Shown here: piece after piece, positions 44,146 through 52,814 of the stretch
Layout of the letters: the number at the start of each line of letters is the position of its first letter
How positions within the stretch are numbered: position 1 is the first letter of the stretch
DNA from: Clostridioides difficile_A
GTDB taxonomy: Bacteria; Bacillota; Clostridia; Peptostreptococcales; Peptostreptococcaceae
DNA: 64,000 nucleotides
Assembly: GCA_945909635.1 (NCBI GenBank)
Contig: OX246690.1
Location: forward strand, 558,001-622,000
Direction of reading: 5' to 3'
The notes under the pieces: generated by a model
What the model was told of the DNA's origin: nothing
What the model saw: the letters and a program-made list of their open reading frames with translations, nothing else
The model's database searches: none
Made by a program: the position numbers and the translations under genes

Positions 44146-45486
44146 ATGATAAAGTCAGGCTTATTTTGGAATATTTTCATTATGATATCCTTTATAATAG
44201 AATGGTTTCTTTGTAAGAAAATGCTAGATTATACAAGTGAGCAAAAAATTTCTAATAGAAAAATAAATATATACATGGGTAGCATTATTATTTTTGCTAA
44301 TATAATTTATTTTTTTGATGTATCTCCAGATATAAGAGTAATTATATCCGTGATGTTTACTGTCGTATTTTACAAAATCTCATATGATGTGAGGTTTAAG
44401 AAGTCTGTATTAATATCTTTAATTTACTGGATGTTATTAATTGCTACAGATGCTTTAAGTATATCTTTAACAGTTTGGCTTAATTCTATAGATGATATGA
44501 GTAAGATGGCAACAGGTTATATATACAGAATTGAGTCCATGGTATCTGGAAAGATGCTTTTGATTTTAGCTTTATTTTTATACAGAACATTAAAGATAAA
44601 ATTGAATATAGAAATAAATAAAAAGACATTCTCTTATATAATCATCCCAATAGTCGCTAATATAGCATCTTTTTTTATTATTTTTAAATACATATTTAAT
44701 TCAAAGTCTGGTAGTGGAATGCATAATAGTCAATTTGTTATGATTTCTGTTGTACTGCTTATATCAAGTATTATTTTAATCTTAATTGCTAAGAAGTTAC
44801 AGCAATATAATACTTTAATGGTAGAAAATAATATGATTAAAAACGTTTTAAAATCTGAAAGTGAATATTATGAAGATATAGAAAAGAAATATCTAAAGAC
44901 TAGATTATTAAGTCATGACATGAAAAATCATTTATTGTGTATAAATGCCATGATTAAAAAAGGTATTGATGTTACTTCATATTTAGATAATCTACAAGGA
45001 GAGATTCATGGTAATGACTTATTTTTTAATACTGGTAATTTCATATTAGATAGTATATTAAGTGAAAAGAAAGAAATCTGTGATAAAAATGATATAGAAC
45101 TAAGAACAGGAATAAATTTTAGTCATTGTGAAGCTATTGAATTAGTAGATGTATGTCATATATTCTCTAATATTTTAGATAATGCGATTGAAGCATGTAA
45201 TAAAATAGATAGTGGTAATAGAAAGATTTGTATTAAGGGCGATGTCATGCAAAATTTTTATTTAATAAGAGTGGAAAATACTAAAGTAAATGAGATTATT
45301 ACTAAAAATGGAGATATTGTGACAGATAAAACAGGTCCTTTTCATGGTTTTGGAATAAGAAGTATAAAAAATTCTGTAAACAAGTATGGTGGTAATGTTG
45401 TAATTGAATATGATGATAACAAATTTGTAGTTAAAATTGCTATACCACTTAAAAATGTGAAAAAGGTAGTCAATCATGTAATTTAA
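44146..45486 (+). CDS. AgrC-like GHKL sensor histidine kinase, orphan
   Basis: The 446-residue protein has about six membrane helices in the first 215 residues and a cytoplasmic helical segment. The phospho-acceptor box is LLSHDMKNHLLCINAMI (His near 261). The GHKL ATPase domain has NILDNAIEACNKI (N box) and GFGIRSIKNSVNKYGG (G box). This is the AgrC/ComD/VirS type that usually senses peptides. No LytTR response regulator or signal-peptide gene is adjacent, so its partner lies elsewhere. AGGAGAAA precedes the ATG. Confidence 0.87.
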   Translation: MIKSGLFWNIFIMISFIIEWFLCKKMLDYTSEQKISNRKINIYMGSIIIFANIIYFFDVSPDIRVIISVMFTVVFYKISYDVRFKKSVLISLIYWMLLIATDALSISLTVWLNSIDDMSKMATGYIYRIESMVSGKMLLILALFLYRTLKIKLNIEINKKTFSYIIIPIVANIASFFIIFKYIFNSKSGSGMHNSQFVMISVVLLISSIILILIAKKLQQYNTLMVENNMIKNVLKSESEYYEDIEKKYLKTRLLSHDMKNHLLCINAMIKKGIDVTSYLDNLQGEIHGNDLFFNTGNFILDSILSEKKEICDKNDIELRTGINFSHCEAIELVDVCHIFSNILDNAIEACNKIDSGNRKICIKGDVMQNFYLIRVENTKVNEIITKNGDIVTDKTGPFHGFGIRSIKNSVNKYGGNVVIEYDDNKFVVKIAIPLKNVKKVVNHVI

Positions 45487-45629
45487 TGTATACAAGTAAA
45501 GTCTATAATTATGTGTACATATTGAAATTATTTATTATTTATTAAAATTTTCAAAGTTGGGATATTATACATATTATAAATGGGGCGTATTAATAATCTT
45601 AAGATAGTAAGCTTTTTATTGTGATAAAT

Positions 45630-45682
45630 AAAAAAGAAGTTGCATCAAAAATAGAAAAACTCTTTAAAGATGTAACTTCTAT
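45630..45682 (-). terminator. Terminator of the minus-strand HD-domain gene
   Basis: AGAAGTTGCATC and GATGTAACTTCT (about 45635-45646 and 45669-45680) pair with one wobble. On the minus strand the stem is followed by TTTTTTATT. Confidence 0.8.
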
Positions 45683-45699
45683 GGTATATGTATGAGAGG

Positions 45700-46269
45700 C
45701 TATATCGCCATTTCTGGGATTAAGCTTCTCATAGCTTCTATAGTTGTTTGAATAAGCTTATCAAGTTCCCAGCCAAGCATTTCTGCACCACTTCTTATAA
45801 CGTCTCGAGAACAGCCAGCAGCAAATGACTTATCTTTAAATTTCTTTTTAACAGATTTCAATTCTAAATCAGAAACACTCTTTGAAGGACGCATTATTGC
45901 AGCGGCACCAATTAAACCAGTAAGTTCATCTACAGCAAATAATACCTTTTCCATAAACTGTTCTGGCTTGACATCTGAGCCAGTTAGTCCATATCCATGA
46001 CTTACAGTAGAATCGATTATCGATTTATCTAAATCAAGCTCTGTCATTAATTCTCTTTGCTTAACACAATGTTCATCAGGATACATTTCAAAATCTAAGT
46101 CATGTAAAAGTCCAACTACTTCCCAAAACTCTACTCTCTCAGGGTCGTATTCTTTTGCATAGTATCTCATAACTCCAGATACGATTTGAGCGTGTCTTAT
46201 ATGAAATTCTTCCTTATTGTATTTTTTTAGTATTTCCCATGCTTGTTCTATATTTGGCATGTAACTCAT
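45700..46269 (-). CDS. HD-domain (HDIG-like) hydrolase
   Basis: The ATG at 46269 follows GAGGAGTG; a longer frame to 46323 has no ribosome site. The 189-residue protein contains HIRHAQIVSGVMRYYAKEY and GLLHDLDFEMYPDEH, the H...HD metal-binding pattern of HD phosphohydrolases. LFAVDELTGLIGAAAIMRPS follows. It is probably a cytoplasmic phosphohydrolase of unknown substrate. It is monocistronic. Confidence 0.8.
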   Translation of the reverse strand: MSYMPNIEQAWEILKKYNKEEFHIRHAQIVSGVMRYYAKEYDPERVEFWEVVGLLHDLDFEMYPDEHCVKQRELMTELDLDKSIIDSTVSHGYGLTGSDVKPEQFMEKVLFAVDELTGLIGAAAIMRPSKSVSDLELKSVKKKFKDKSFAAGCSRDVIRSGAEMLGWELDKLIQTTIEAMRSLIPEMAI

Positions 46270-46457
46270 TTTTATCACTCCTCTAGCTGAATATTTTGAA
46301 TTTTTATAAAGTTTGTTTTCCATTGATTATATCAATCAATTTCCAATACGTCAACACACTGATACACAATTTTGCATGTGAATTCAGAAATTAGTGAAAA
46401 TTGAATTTTTATGTCTGGTTTTTAGGTCTAAAACCTTTCTATTTAAATTCTGAGTAT

Positions 46458-47708
46458 CTAAATTTTTTCATTCTGTAATGTTATTTTCGATATAAACGCT
46501 ATAAGTAATGTAATAAATCCTACTCCTATTATAATAATATACACTCTATCCGATAATAAATCGAAAAGTCTACCATATATAACCTGCCCAATAGGCATTG
46601 CGACAGATGTTCCTGCAAAAAGAATAGCCATAACTTTTCCTAGCAGTTCATTTGGAGTTTTTAACTGTATGATTGTTATAGCATATATTGAGATAAGAGT
46701 CGTTGTAAAAAATATTAGCATAGAGGATATAATAAAGATTAAAAATGGAACTGGAAATCCTGTATTTAATATAAATGGATAGACTGAAAATGCCATTGGT
46801 ATAAATATAAGTGCACATATGATGAAACAAATATGTAAGTTGGTTATTTTCAGATGTTTTGAGAAAATACCAATACTCACAGCAGCTATTAACGAACTAA
46901 AAGAGATTGCTCCTTCTGCTACACCATATAGAAAGTTATTAGATTCCATAGTTATTTTTACTATATAGGGGATACCTACGATTAGCATAGAACTTAAAAC
47001 TAGATTTATTGCCATTGCTAAAAAGAGTATTTTTAATGTAAATCTATTTTCCTTACATATATGGATAATACCATCTTTTATATCAATAAATATAGTTTTT
47101 ATAATGTTGCCAGTTTGTTCTTGTTTAACAAAAGGAATCTGTATAAATATCTCCATAATTGCAGATAGAAAGAAACTTATACAACTGATAACGACAATTG
47201 CATTGATACCAAGGATACCATACAAAACACCTCCTAATACAGGACCTGCTATATTTGTAAGAGAGGCAACTCCAGCTACGATACCATTTGCATTTATTAA
47301 ATGTTCATTATCTACTAAAATGGGTGTACTTGACTGAACTGTTGGTTGATACATTGTGCTTATGACTGAAAGTATGGTCATAATAATTCCTATAAGTAGT
47401 ATTGAACCATTATCATTAAATAAGAAGAGTGATAAGATTAGTACTGCAACACTACTTGAAAAATCGAAAATAACCATTAAGTTTCTTCTGTTGAATATAT
47501 CTGCAATAGCCCCACCAATAGGGGAGAATACCACAATTGGGATTGAAGATACTGCGAGTATCGTAGCAAATATTTCTGCCTTACCAGTCATATCAAGTAT
47601 GTAGAGAGATAAAGCAAACTTAAGTATTGATGCACCAAATAATGAAATTATTTGACCTAATACCATTAAGTTAAAATTTTTATTAAAAGTATTTAATGAT
47701 TTTACCAT
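46458..47708 (-). CDS. MFS efflux transporter
   Basis: The 416-residue protein has about 12 membrane helices and the MFS_3-type motif GGAIADIFNRRNLMVIFD in the 2-3 loop (about 64-81). It resembles macrolide/multidrug efflux pumps. AGGTAGG precedes the ATG, 8 nt after the small membrane protein gene. It is the last gene of the tetR operon, so it is likely induced by the ligand of that TetR protein. Confidence 0.85.
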   Translation of the reverse strand: MVKSLNTFNKNFNLMVLGQIISLFGASILKFALSLYILDMTGKAEIFATILAVSSIPIVVFSPIGGAIADIFNRRNLMVIFDFSSSVAVLILSLFLFNDNGSILLIGIIMTILSVISTMYQPTVQSSTPILVDNEHLINANGIVAGVASLTNIAGPVLGGVLYGILGINAIVVISCISFFLSAIMEIFIQIPFVKQEQTGNIIKTIFIDIKDGIIHICKENRFTLKILFLAMAINLVLSSMLIVGIPYIVKITMESNNFLYGVAEGAISFSSLIAAVSIGIFSKHLKITNLHICFIICALIFIPMAFSVYPFILNTGFPVPFLIFIISSMLIFFTTTLISIYAITIIQLKTPNELLGKVMAILFAGTSVAMPIGQVIYGRLFDLLSDRVYIIIIGVGFITLLIAFISKITLQNEKI

Positions 47709-47716
47709 ATATATAC

Positions 47717-47950
47717 CTACCTATCTAAGATTATTAAAATATTTATAATGATTGCTATGACAGCAATGACTATAAGGAAGTTTTTTCTTGTTTTAATTCC
47801 TAATATTATTATAAATGCAGCAAATATTATAGATAAGATAGAGTAGAATGGCATGAGTTCGCTGCTAGGGTCTACTAGTTTTGTGTGGATATTTAGTTTA
47901 TCATTTATTTTGTAAATAATATCATTTAGTTTTTGTATTAATTCAATCAT
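47717..47950 (-). CDS. Small two-helix membrane protein
   Basis: The 77-residue product has two hydrophobic helices (about 34-50 and 57-74) and a polar N-terminus (IQKLNDIIYKINDKLNIHTK). I do not recognise the family. AGGAGGGG lies 6 nt before the ATG. Its place between tetR (50 nt) and the transporter (8 nt) suggests an accessory of the pump. Confidence 0.7.
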   Translation of the reverse strand: MIELIQKLNDIIYKINDKLNIHTKLVDPSSELMPFYSILSIIFAAFIIILGIKTRKNFLIVIAVIAIIINILIILDR

Positions 47951-48000
47951 ATTACCCCTCCTAGTTATAAAGAAATGTTTAGAAAATTTATTTTAAATTA

Positions 48001-48579
48001 TTACTCAAGTATGTGTTCTACAAGATTGTCTACCATAAAATCAAATACTTCAATGTAGTTATATCCAATATCTTCTTTTAGCAATAGACTTGAAAGTAGG
48101 GCATTGCAAACACCAAAGGCTTTTTCTTTCTCTATTTTTAATTTGAGATTGTATCTTTCAATTAAGTTATAAAAATTTTGTACATTATTATATTCAAGTT
48201 GCGAAAGCATCTCTTTAGGCATCTTATTTAATAAAGAGATGTAATCAGCATTATTTGGTGAATATAAGAATGGGTTTTTATCATATAATCGGTATAACAT
48301 CTTCAAGGCTTTTGCAAAACCCTCTTTTTGAGGCATGTTACTTAAAATTTCATCTACTGATGATATAAGTTTGTTTTGAATTTCATTTAATACTTCAAAA
48401 AATAGCTTTTCTTTTGAATCAAAGAATGTGTAAAATGAACCCTTTGCAATTCCTGATTTTGAACAAAGTTCGTCAATGTTAGTTTTTTTGTATCCATATT
48501 TAGACCAGTGAATTTCACATTCTGAAATTAGTCTTTTTCTAATATTATTTTTTTCTATTTCTGTAAAGCTTTTAGCCAT
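48001..48579 (-). CDS. TetR-family transcriptional regulator
   Basis: The ATG at 48579 follows GAGAGG by about 10 nt. The 192-residue protein has a TetR N-terminal helix-turn-helix: KRLISECEIHWSKYGYKKTN, IDELCSKSGIAKGSFYTFF, DSKEKLFFEV. The C-terminal ligand domain is divergent. A 44-bp palindrome lies directly upstream, probably its operator, and it heads the efflux operon. Confidence 0.9.
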   Translation of the reverse strand: MAKSFTEIEKNNIRKRLISECEIHWSKYGYKKTNIDELCSKSGIAKGSFYTFFDSKEKLFFEVLNEIQNKLISSVDEILSNMPQKEGFAKALKMLYRLYDKNPFLYSPNNADYISLLNKMPKEMLSQLEYNNVQNFYNLIERYNLKLKIEKEKAFGVCNALLSSLLLKEDIGYNYIEVFDFMVDNLVEHILE

Positions 48580-48603
48580 ATTTATCAATCCTCTCTATAA
48601 GTA

Positions 48604-48673
48604 TATATATCTATGACTTAAAATATATTTTAAGTCATAGATATATAATATTGTTCATTTACAAATTTGTCAA
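48604..48673 (-). promoter_or_regulatory. Promoter and 44-bp palindromic operator of the tetR efflux operon
   Basis: On the minus strand TTGACA (48673-48668), 17-bp spacer, TATTAT (48650-48645). A perfect 44-bp palindrome (48604-48647; half-site centre ATGACTTAAAATA) begins at the -10 and covers the transcription start. Confidence 0.85.
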
Positions 48674-48747
48674 GCTTGACCCTGACAATAAGCAATATTT
48701 TTTGCTACAATCTGTTATTAATCTCACATGGAAGCTGTTATATGAAA

Positions 48748-48795
48748 AGAGCCAATAGCCATAAGGGATGTTATTTATAGGTTATTGGCTTTATG
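48748..48795. terminator. Hairpin downstream of the EFR1-type gene
   Basis: AGCCAATAGCC and GGTTATTGGCT pair over 11 bp with one wobble, flanked by AAAAG and TTTAT. It could end the minus-strand flavodoxin/ferredoxin gene. Confidence 0.55.
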
Positions 48796-48907
48796 TCATT
48801 TGATAGCTGGCAAATTTAATTGTTTTACAGTGATAAGATTTTCTTATTTATATTTGAGATAGGATAGCGAAAAATTTTTAAGAACTATATTTTTCAGATT
48901 CCTAACC

Positions 48908-49696
48908 TTATTTATAATATTTTCGATTTGACACTATATCATTTGAACTAATATAAGGATTATGATATTTTTTGCGTTTTCGAGTGAAATAAGGGAAATT
49001 AATGGATTCTTTTGGACAAAAGGAAATGCAAGCCATACACTGATTACATTTATGTTGAAATGTTGGTTTACCATTTTGCATTATTATATTTTTGCAAGGG
49101 CATACTTTAAAACATAATCCACAAGAAATGCAATCATCCCAAACCTTGAAATATTTATCATTAGATGGACAATTTTTTATATAATGGTCCATTATTTTAT
49201 GAAAAAGTGTATTTACTAAAAAATTGGGTTTTGGGTAGTTTCTTATTTCTTTTTGTGATATTTCTTTTGATATAATTCTAAGCTGTTCCTCCGTTTTAGG
49301 AACACGTTTTTTAGGGTTAGGAAATGGTGGATACATGGCTACATAGTTAGCAACACTATATACTTTATTCCCATAAGATAAATTACACCCTTTTTCCTTG
49401 AGTAGCAATGCTAATTCTTCCATGCTTTTTCCGTTAATAAAAGCAGGCATAGAAATTGCAAATATATAGGCATCAGGGGATAACTCTAAATTTTTTATAA
49501 ATTGAATTACAGTTTCTGGTATAGTCCAATGGTATACAGGAAAAATAAATCCTATTCGTTCAGCAGTCAATTTTGAATAATCAGATGGTGATGTTCTCAT
49601 TGAGATAATTTCTGTATTATTAAGTTCTTGTGCGATTACCTGAGCAGCTCGCATACTATTTCCTGTTCCAGTAAAGTAGTAGATTACATTACGCAT
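48908..49696 (-). CDS. EFR1-type flavodoxin/ferredoxin fusion protein
   Basis: The ATG at 49696 lies 8 nt after GGAGG. The 262-residue protein has a flavodoxin-like N-terminus (VIYYFTGTGNSMRAAQVIAQ binds FMN phosphate; FPVYHWTIPETV). Its C-terminal domain holds two [4Fe-4S] motifs, CISCGLCFKVCPCKN and CNQCMACISFCPKES. It is likely a redox carrier or FMN-dependent reductase in the cytoplasm. Two matching operator-like sites flank its promoter, so it is probably under a dedicated repressor not encoded nearby. Confidence 0.85.
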   Translation of the reverse strand: MRNVIYYFTGTGNSMRAAQVIAQELNNTEIISMRTSPSDYSKLTAERIGFIFPVYHWTIPETVIQFIKNLELSPDAYIFAISMPAFINGKSMEELALLLKEKGCNLSYGNKVYSVANYVAMYPPFPNPKKRVPKTEEQLRIISKEISQKEIRNYPKPNFLVNTLFHKIMDHYIKNCPSNDKYFKVWDDCISCGLCFKVCPCKNIIMQNGKPTFQHKCNQCMACISFCPKESINFPYFTRKRKKYHNPYISSNDIVSNRKYYK

Positions 49697-49763
49697 ATTT
49701 TTTACCTCCAAAATCTGTTGAATAAGACTTGTAACAGTCTATTTTTTATTCTGAGTTTTAAAC

Positions 49764-49832
49764 AGAATAGTGTTCTGTTAGGATTATATCATATATGCAA
49801 ATTAGGGTCAATAATTAAGAGAATAGCGTTCT
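49764..49832 (-). promoter_or_regulatory. Promoter of the EFR1-type gene with paired operator-like sites
   Basis: On the minus strand TTGACC (49811-49806), 17-bp spacer, TATAAT (49788-49783). The site AGAATAGTGTTCT (49764-49776) lies downstream of the -10 and AGAATAGCGTTCT (49820-49832) upstream of the -35. Both sit in short inverted repeats (AACAGAA/TTCTGTT; AATTAA/TTAATT). Confidence 0.7.
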
Positions 49833-49985
49833 TTTAATTGTATAATCTGTCCTATTCTTGTTGACATTATGATATGTGTAATTATACCTTGCAAGAAATA
49901 TAAGGGTGAAATAATGAGAGAATTATTTAAAATACAATGCCATTTAAAATACAAAAAATATAGATTATGAAAAAATTTTTTAAGG

Positions 49986-50037
49986 TAAACGTTTATTAAA
50001 AAAAGAAATGTTTACATAACGAATAAATGGCTATAAT
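49986..50037 (+). promoter_or_regulatory. Putative gapN promoter with cre-like palindrome
   Basis: TTTACA (50011-50016), a short 15-bp spacer and TATAAT (50032-50037). The palindrome TAAACGTTTA (49986-49995) resembles a CcpA cre core, suggesting carbon control; this is inference. Confidence 0.45.
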
Positions 50038-50076
50038 TTAAATACACAAAGTTATATCAGAGAGAGGAATAAAAAT

Positions 50077-51537
50077 ATGTTTAATGAACTTAGAACAAAA
50101 GAAAATGTATATAAAAATTTAATAAATGGAAAATGGGTGGAATCTAATTCAAGAAAACCAATAGAAATTTACTCACCAATAGATAATTCTCTTGTTGGTA
50201 AAGTACAATCTATGACAAAACACGAAGTAGATGAAGCCATTGAAAATACAAAAGAGAGTATAAAGGTATGGGCTGAAATGCCTGTATACAAGAGAGCTAA
50301 TATATTCCATAAGGCTGCTGATTTATTGTTAGAAAATATGGACGAGATAGCTAATATATTGGTACTTGAAATAGCCAAAGATATAAAGTCTGCAAGAGCA
50401 GAAGTTGAAAGAACGGCAGATTTTTTAAGATATACAGCTGATGTAGGAAAAAATATGGAAGGTGAAGCTATCAGTGGTGATAACTTCCCTGGTGGAACAA
50501 GAAATAAGATGTCTTATGTTTCAAGGGTTCCATTAGGTACTGTTTTAGCGATATCTCCTTTTAATTATCCTGTGAATTTATCAATGTCAAAGATTGCACC
50601 AGCACTTATTGGTGGAAATGCAGTTGTATTAAAACCTGCAACACAAGGAGCTATTAGTGCACTTCATGTAGTAGAGATTATGAGAAAAGCTGGTATACCA
50701 GATGGAGTACTTAATACTATTACAGGTAGGGGTAGTGAGATAGGGGATTATGTTGTAACTCATAAAGGAATTAATTTTATTAACTTTACTGGTAGTACTG
50801 AAGTTGGTCAACATATATCTAAAATATCTAGAATGGTACCATTATTATTGGAACTTGGTGGAAAAGATGCCGCTATAGTATTAGAAGATGCAGACTTGGA
50901 TTTTGCAGCTAAGAATATAGTGTCTGGAGCTTATTCATACTCAGGCCAAAGATGTACAGCAGTGAAGAGAATCCTAGTACAAGAGAGTGTAGCTAATGAA
51001 TTAGTGGAAAAGATAAAGCCATTAGTAGAGAAGTTAACGATTGGAAATCCAATGGAGGAAGTAGTTATCACGCCTCTTATAGATAATAAAGCGACTGATT
51101 TTGTTCAAGGTTTAGTTGATGATGCACTACATAAAGGAGCAAAATTAATAACAGGTAATGTTAGAAAAAATAATTTATTTTATCCAACATTATTAGACAA
51201 TGTAAATGTTGATATGAAGATTGCTTGGGAGGAGCCTTTTGGCCCAGTACTTCCAATTATAAGAGTTAAAGATATAAATCAAGCAATTGAAATTGCTAAT
51301 CAGTCAGAGTATGGACTTCAATCATCAGTGTTTACAAGTGATATTGATAGGGCATTTTATATTGCTGATAAGCTTGAGGTTGGAACTGTTCAAATAAATA
51401 ATAAGACTGAAAGAGGGCCAGACCATTTCCCATTCTTGGGTGTAAAGGCATCTGGTATGGGAACTCAAGGAGTTAAGTATTCAATTGAGGCTATGACTAG
51501 ACCTAAAGCAGTAGTGGTAAATGTTAAAGAGTTATAA
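50077..51537 (+). CDS. gapN: NADP-dependent non-phosphorylating glyceraldehyde-3-phosphate dehydrogenase
   Basis: The 486-residue aldehyde dehydrogenase superfamily protein has GapN-like sequence: PLGTVLAISPFNYPVNLS, NFTGSTEVGQHISK, catalytic Glu in LLELGGKDAAIVLE, catalytic Cys in YSGQRCTAVKRI, and ending TRPKAVVVNVKEL. It oxidises glyceraldehyde-3-phosphate to 3-phosphoglycerate, making NADPH and bypassing one ATP step of glycolysis. GAGAGAGGA precedes the ATG. It is monocistronic, with a strong terminator. Confidence 0.92.
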   Translation: MFNELRTKENVYKNLINGKWVESNSRKPIEIYSPIDNSLVGKVQSMTKHEVDEAIENTKESIKVWAEMPVYKRANIFHKAADLLLENMDEIANILVLEIAKDIKSARAEVERTADFLRYTADVGKNMEGEAISGDNFPGGTRNKMSYVSRVPLGTVLAISPFNYPVNLSMSKIAPALIGGNAVVLKPATQGAISALHVVEIMRKAGIPDGVLNTITGRGSEIGDYVVTHKGINFINFTGSTEVGQHISKISRMVPLLLELGGKDAAIVLEDADLDFAAKNIVSGAYSYSGQRCTAVKRILVQESVANELVEKIKPLVEKLTIGNPMEEVVITPLIDNKATDFVQGLVDDALHKGAKLITGNVRKNNLFYPTLLDNVNVDMKIAWEEPFGPVLPIIRVKDINQAIEIANQSEYGLQSSVFTSDIDRAFYIADKLEVGTVQINNKTERGPDHFPFLGVKASGMGTQGVKYSIEAMTRPKAVVVNVKEL

Positions 51538-51643
51538 AGAAATAGATAGAGTATGGATAAAAATATAGGATAATAACTGGCAATAGAAATATAGAAAAGC
51601 AACTAAAAATAATCAATAAATATAAGTGAATAGCTGGAAATAT

Positions 51644-51686
51644 AAAATAAAGTGGAGAATTTAATTCTCCACTTTATTTTTTGAAG
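51644..51686 (+). terminator. Strong terminator after gapN
   Basis: A near-continuous 18-bp stem (51644-51661 and 51663-51680; core AGTGGAGAATT/AATTCTCCACT) is followed by TTTTTT. The sequence 51690-51870 is AT-rich with no ORF. Confidence 0.9.
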
Positions 51687-51871
51687 TTTTAAGTAAGTTT
51701 ACTTGATAGAAGTATCTAATCTACTTTATTTTTAGGGAAACATTTAAATATAAAAGATATTCCAAAGAAATTTTAAGATATTTTATCCTAATAGAATTGA
51801 TATATTTTTGTATTAAATTATCTTAAACTATAGAATAATGTTTAAAAAGATTGTTTTACTTGAATATTTAT

Positions 51872-51939
51872 CCAGTTATACATTTTGATTGACCAGTTAC
51901 ACGAAATATATTGAATATTAAGAAAATTAGTAATATTAT
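51872..51939 (+). promoter_or_regulatory. Promoter of the cystatin-GTPase gene group with paired direct repeats
   Basis: TTGAAT (51911-51916), 17-bp spacer, TATTAT (51934-51939). Just upstream the direct repeats CCAGTTATAC (51872-51881) and CCAGTTACAC (51893-51902) are 21 bp apart, two helical turns, ending 8 bp before the -35. This arrangement fits an activator site. Confidence 0.6.
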
Positions 51940-51975
51940 ATGGATAAATAAAAAAATATATAGGAGGTATTTTAT

Positions 51976-52251
51976 ATGAGTCTTTTTGTTGGTGGATGGT
52001 CAAAGTTTAGAACTATCGAGGAAGACGATTTAAAAGTATTTAATGAAGCTGTAGGAATGTTAAAAGGTGTTGATTATGAAGCACTTATTGTTGCTACTCA
52101 AGTTGTTGCAGGAACAAATTATAAATTTATTTGTAATGCTACTTCAGTCACAAATCCTCCACACGATTATTTAGTAGAAATAGTAGTTTTCAAACCTCTT
52201 CCTTGTGATGAGCATGATGCAACAATTACAAGTATTAATGTAATTAAGTAA
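51976..52251 (+). CDS. Cystatin (stefin-like) family protein
   Basis: The 91-residue protein has all three binding elements of cystatin cysteine-protease inhibitors. These are an N-terminal GlyGly (VGGW, residues 5-8), the central QVVAG in TQVVAGTNYKF (41-51), and a second hairpin with LeuPro in VVFKPLPCDEHD (70-81), close to human stefin (TQVVAGTNYYIKV, LKVFKSLPG). The order helix - QVVAG strand - strand - LP loop fits a stefin. It has no signal peptide, so it should be cytoplasmic. AGGAGG lies 8 nt before the ATG. Cystatins are mainly eukaryotic. It is the first gene of a group with an unknown 95-residue protein and two large GTPase-like proteins. Confidence 0.8.
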   Translation: MSLFVGGWSKFRTIEEDDLKVFNEAVGMLKGVDYEALIVATQVVAGTNYKFICNATSVTNPPHDYLVEIVVFKPLPCDEHDATITSINVIK

Positions 52252-52270
52252 TATTAATAGGAGCTAGGAT

Positions 52271-52558
52271 ATGAGATTAAATATAACAAAACAAAACACT
52301 CTAGAGGTTGAAAATAGTAAAAAAGAAGATGTCTATTTTGTAATAGTTGATAATGTTTTCTTTGAACGTCATGGTGATGTATTTAATAGTATCACAGACA
52401 ATAATTTAAATAATTATAATGTAGAAATATTACCAACTAATAATATTTTCTTAGAATTAAAAATAACATCTACTAAAGATTTAGAACCTGTTTTTATTGT
52501 AGTTGAAGATAGACAGTATAATCACGGAAGTGTAATGTTTAAGCCAGTAGTGGTGTAA
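52271..52558 (+). CDS. Small beta-rich protein of unknown family
   Basis: The 95-residue product has no signal peptide, no Cys and an alternating hydrophobic pattern typical of beta strands (VYFVIVDNVFFER, NIFLELKIT, PVFIVVEDRQ, SVMFKPVVV). I recognise no family; it lacks the chagasin inhibitor motifs and QxVxG. AGGAGC-TAGGAT precedes the ATG, 19 nt after the cystatin stop, so the two are co-transcribed. It might form a complex with the cystatin or the GTPases. This is inference from position only. Confidence 0.7.
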   Translation: MRLNITKQNTLEVENSKKEDVYFVIVDNVFFERHGDVFNSITDNNLNNYNVEILPTNNIFLELKITSTKDLEPVFIVVEDRQYNHGSVMFKPVVV

Positions 52559-52681
52559 TGTCTAAATTTCTTACAGAAGTATAACTATAATAAAAAGAAA
52601 AAAGTCTACAAATATGATAACTATGAAAAGATAGTGTTTAAAAATATAACAAAAAAATATAACTAAATAAATGAACTAATT

Positions 52682-52730
52682 AAAATAACTGTGTTGACAA
52701 AATCTATATTCTGCAACACAGTTATTTTAC
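52682..52730 (+). terminator. Hairpin between the small genes and the GTPase genes
   Basis: A perfect 15-bp stem AAAATAACTGTGTTG / CAACACAGTTATTTT (52682-52696, 52714-52728) with a 17-nt loop. The T-run is short, and the only -10-like TATAAT downstream (52794-52799) is too close to the GTPase ribosome site. Partial read-through (attenuation) is therefore likely. Confidence 0.65.
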
Positions 52731-52814
52731 TAAATAAGATAGAAATTTATCAATTACAAAAGTAAAATAAAACCTTTTATTTAAATCAAAATTTATAATT
52801 TAGGGGGCAAATAA

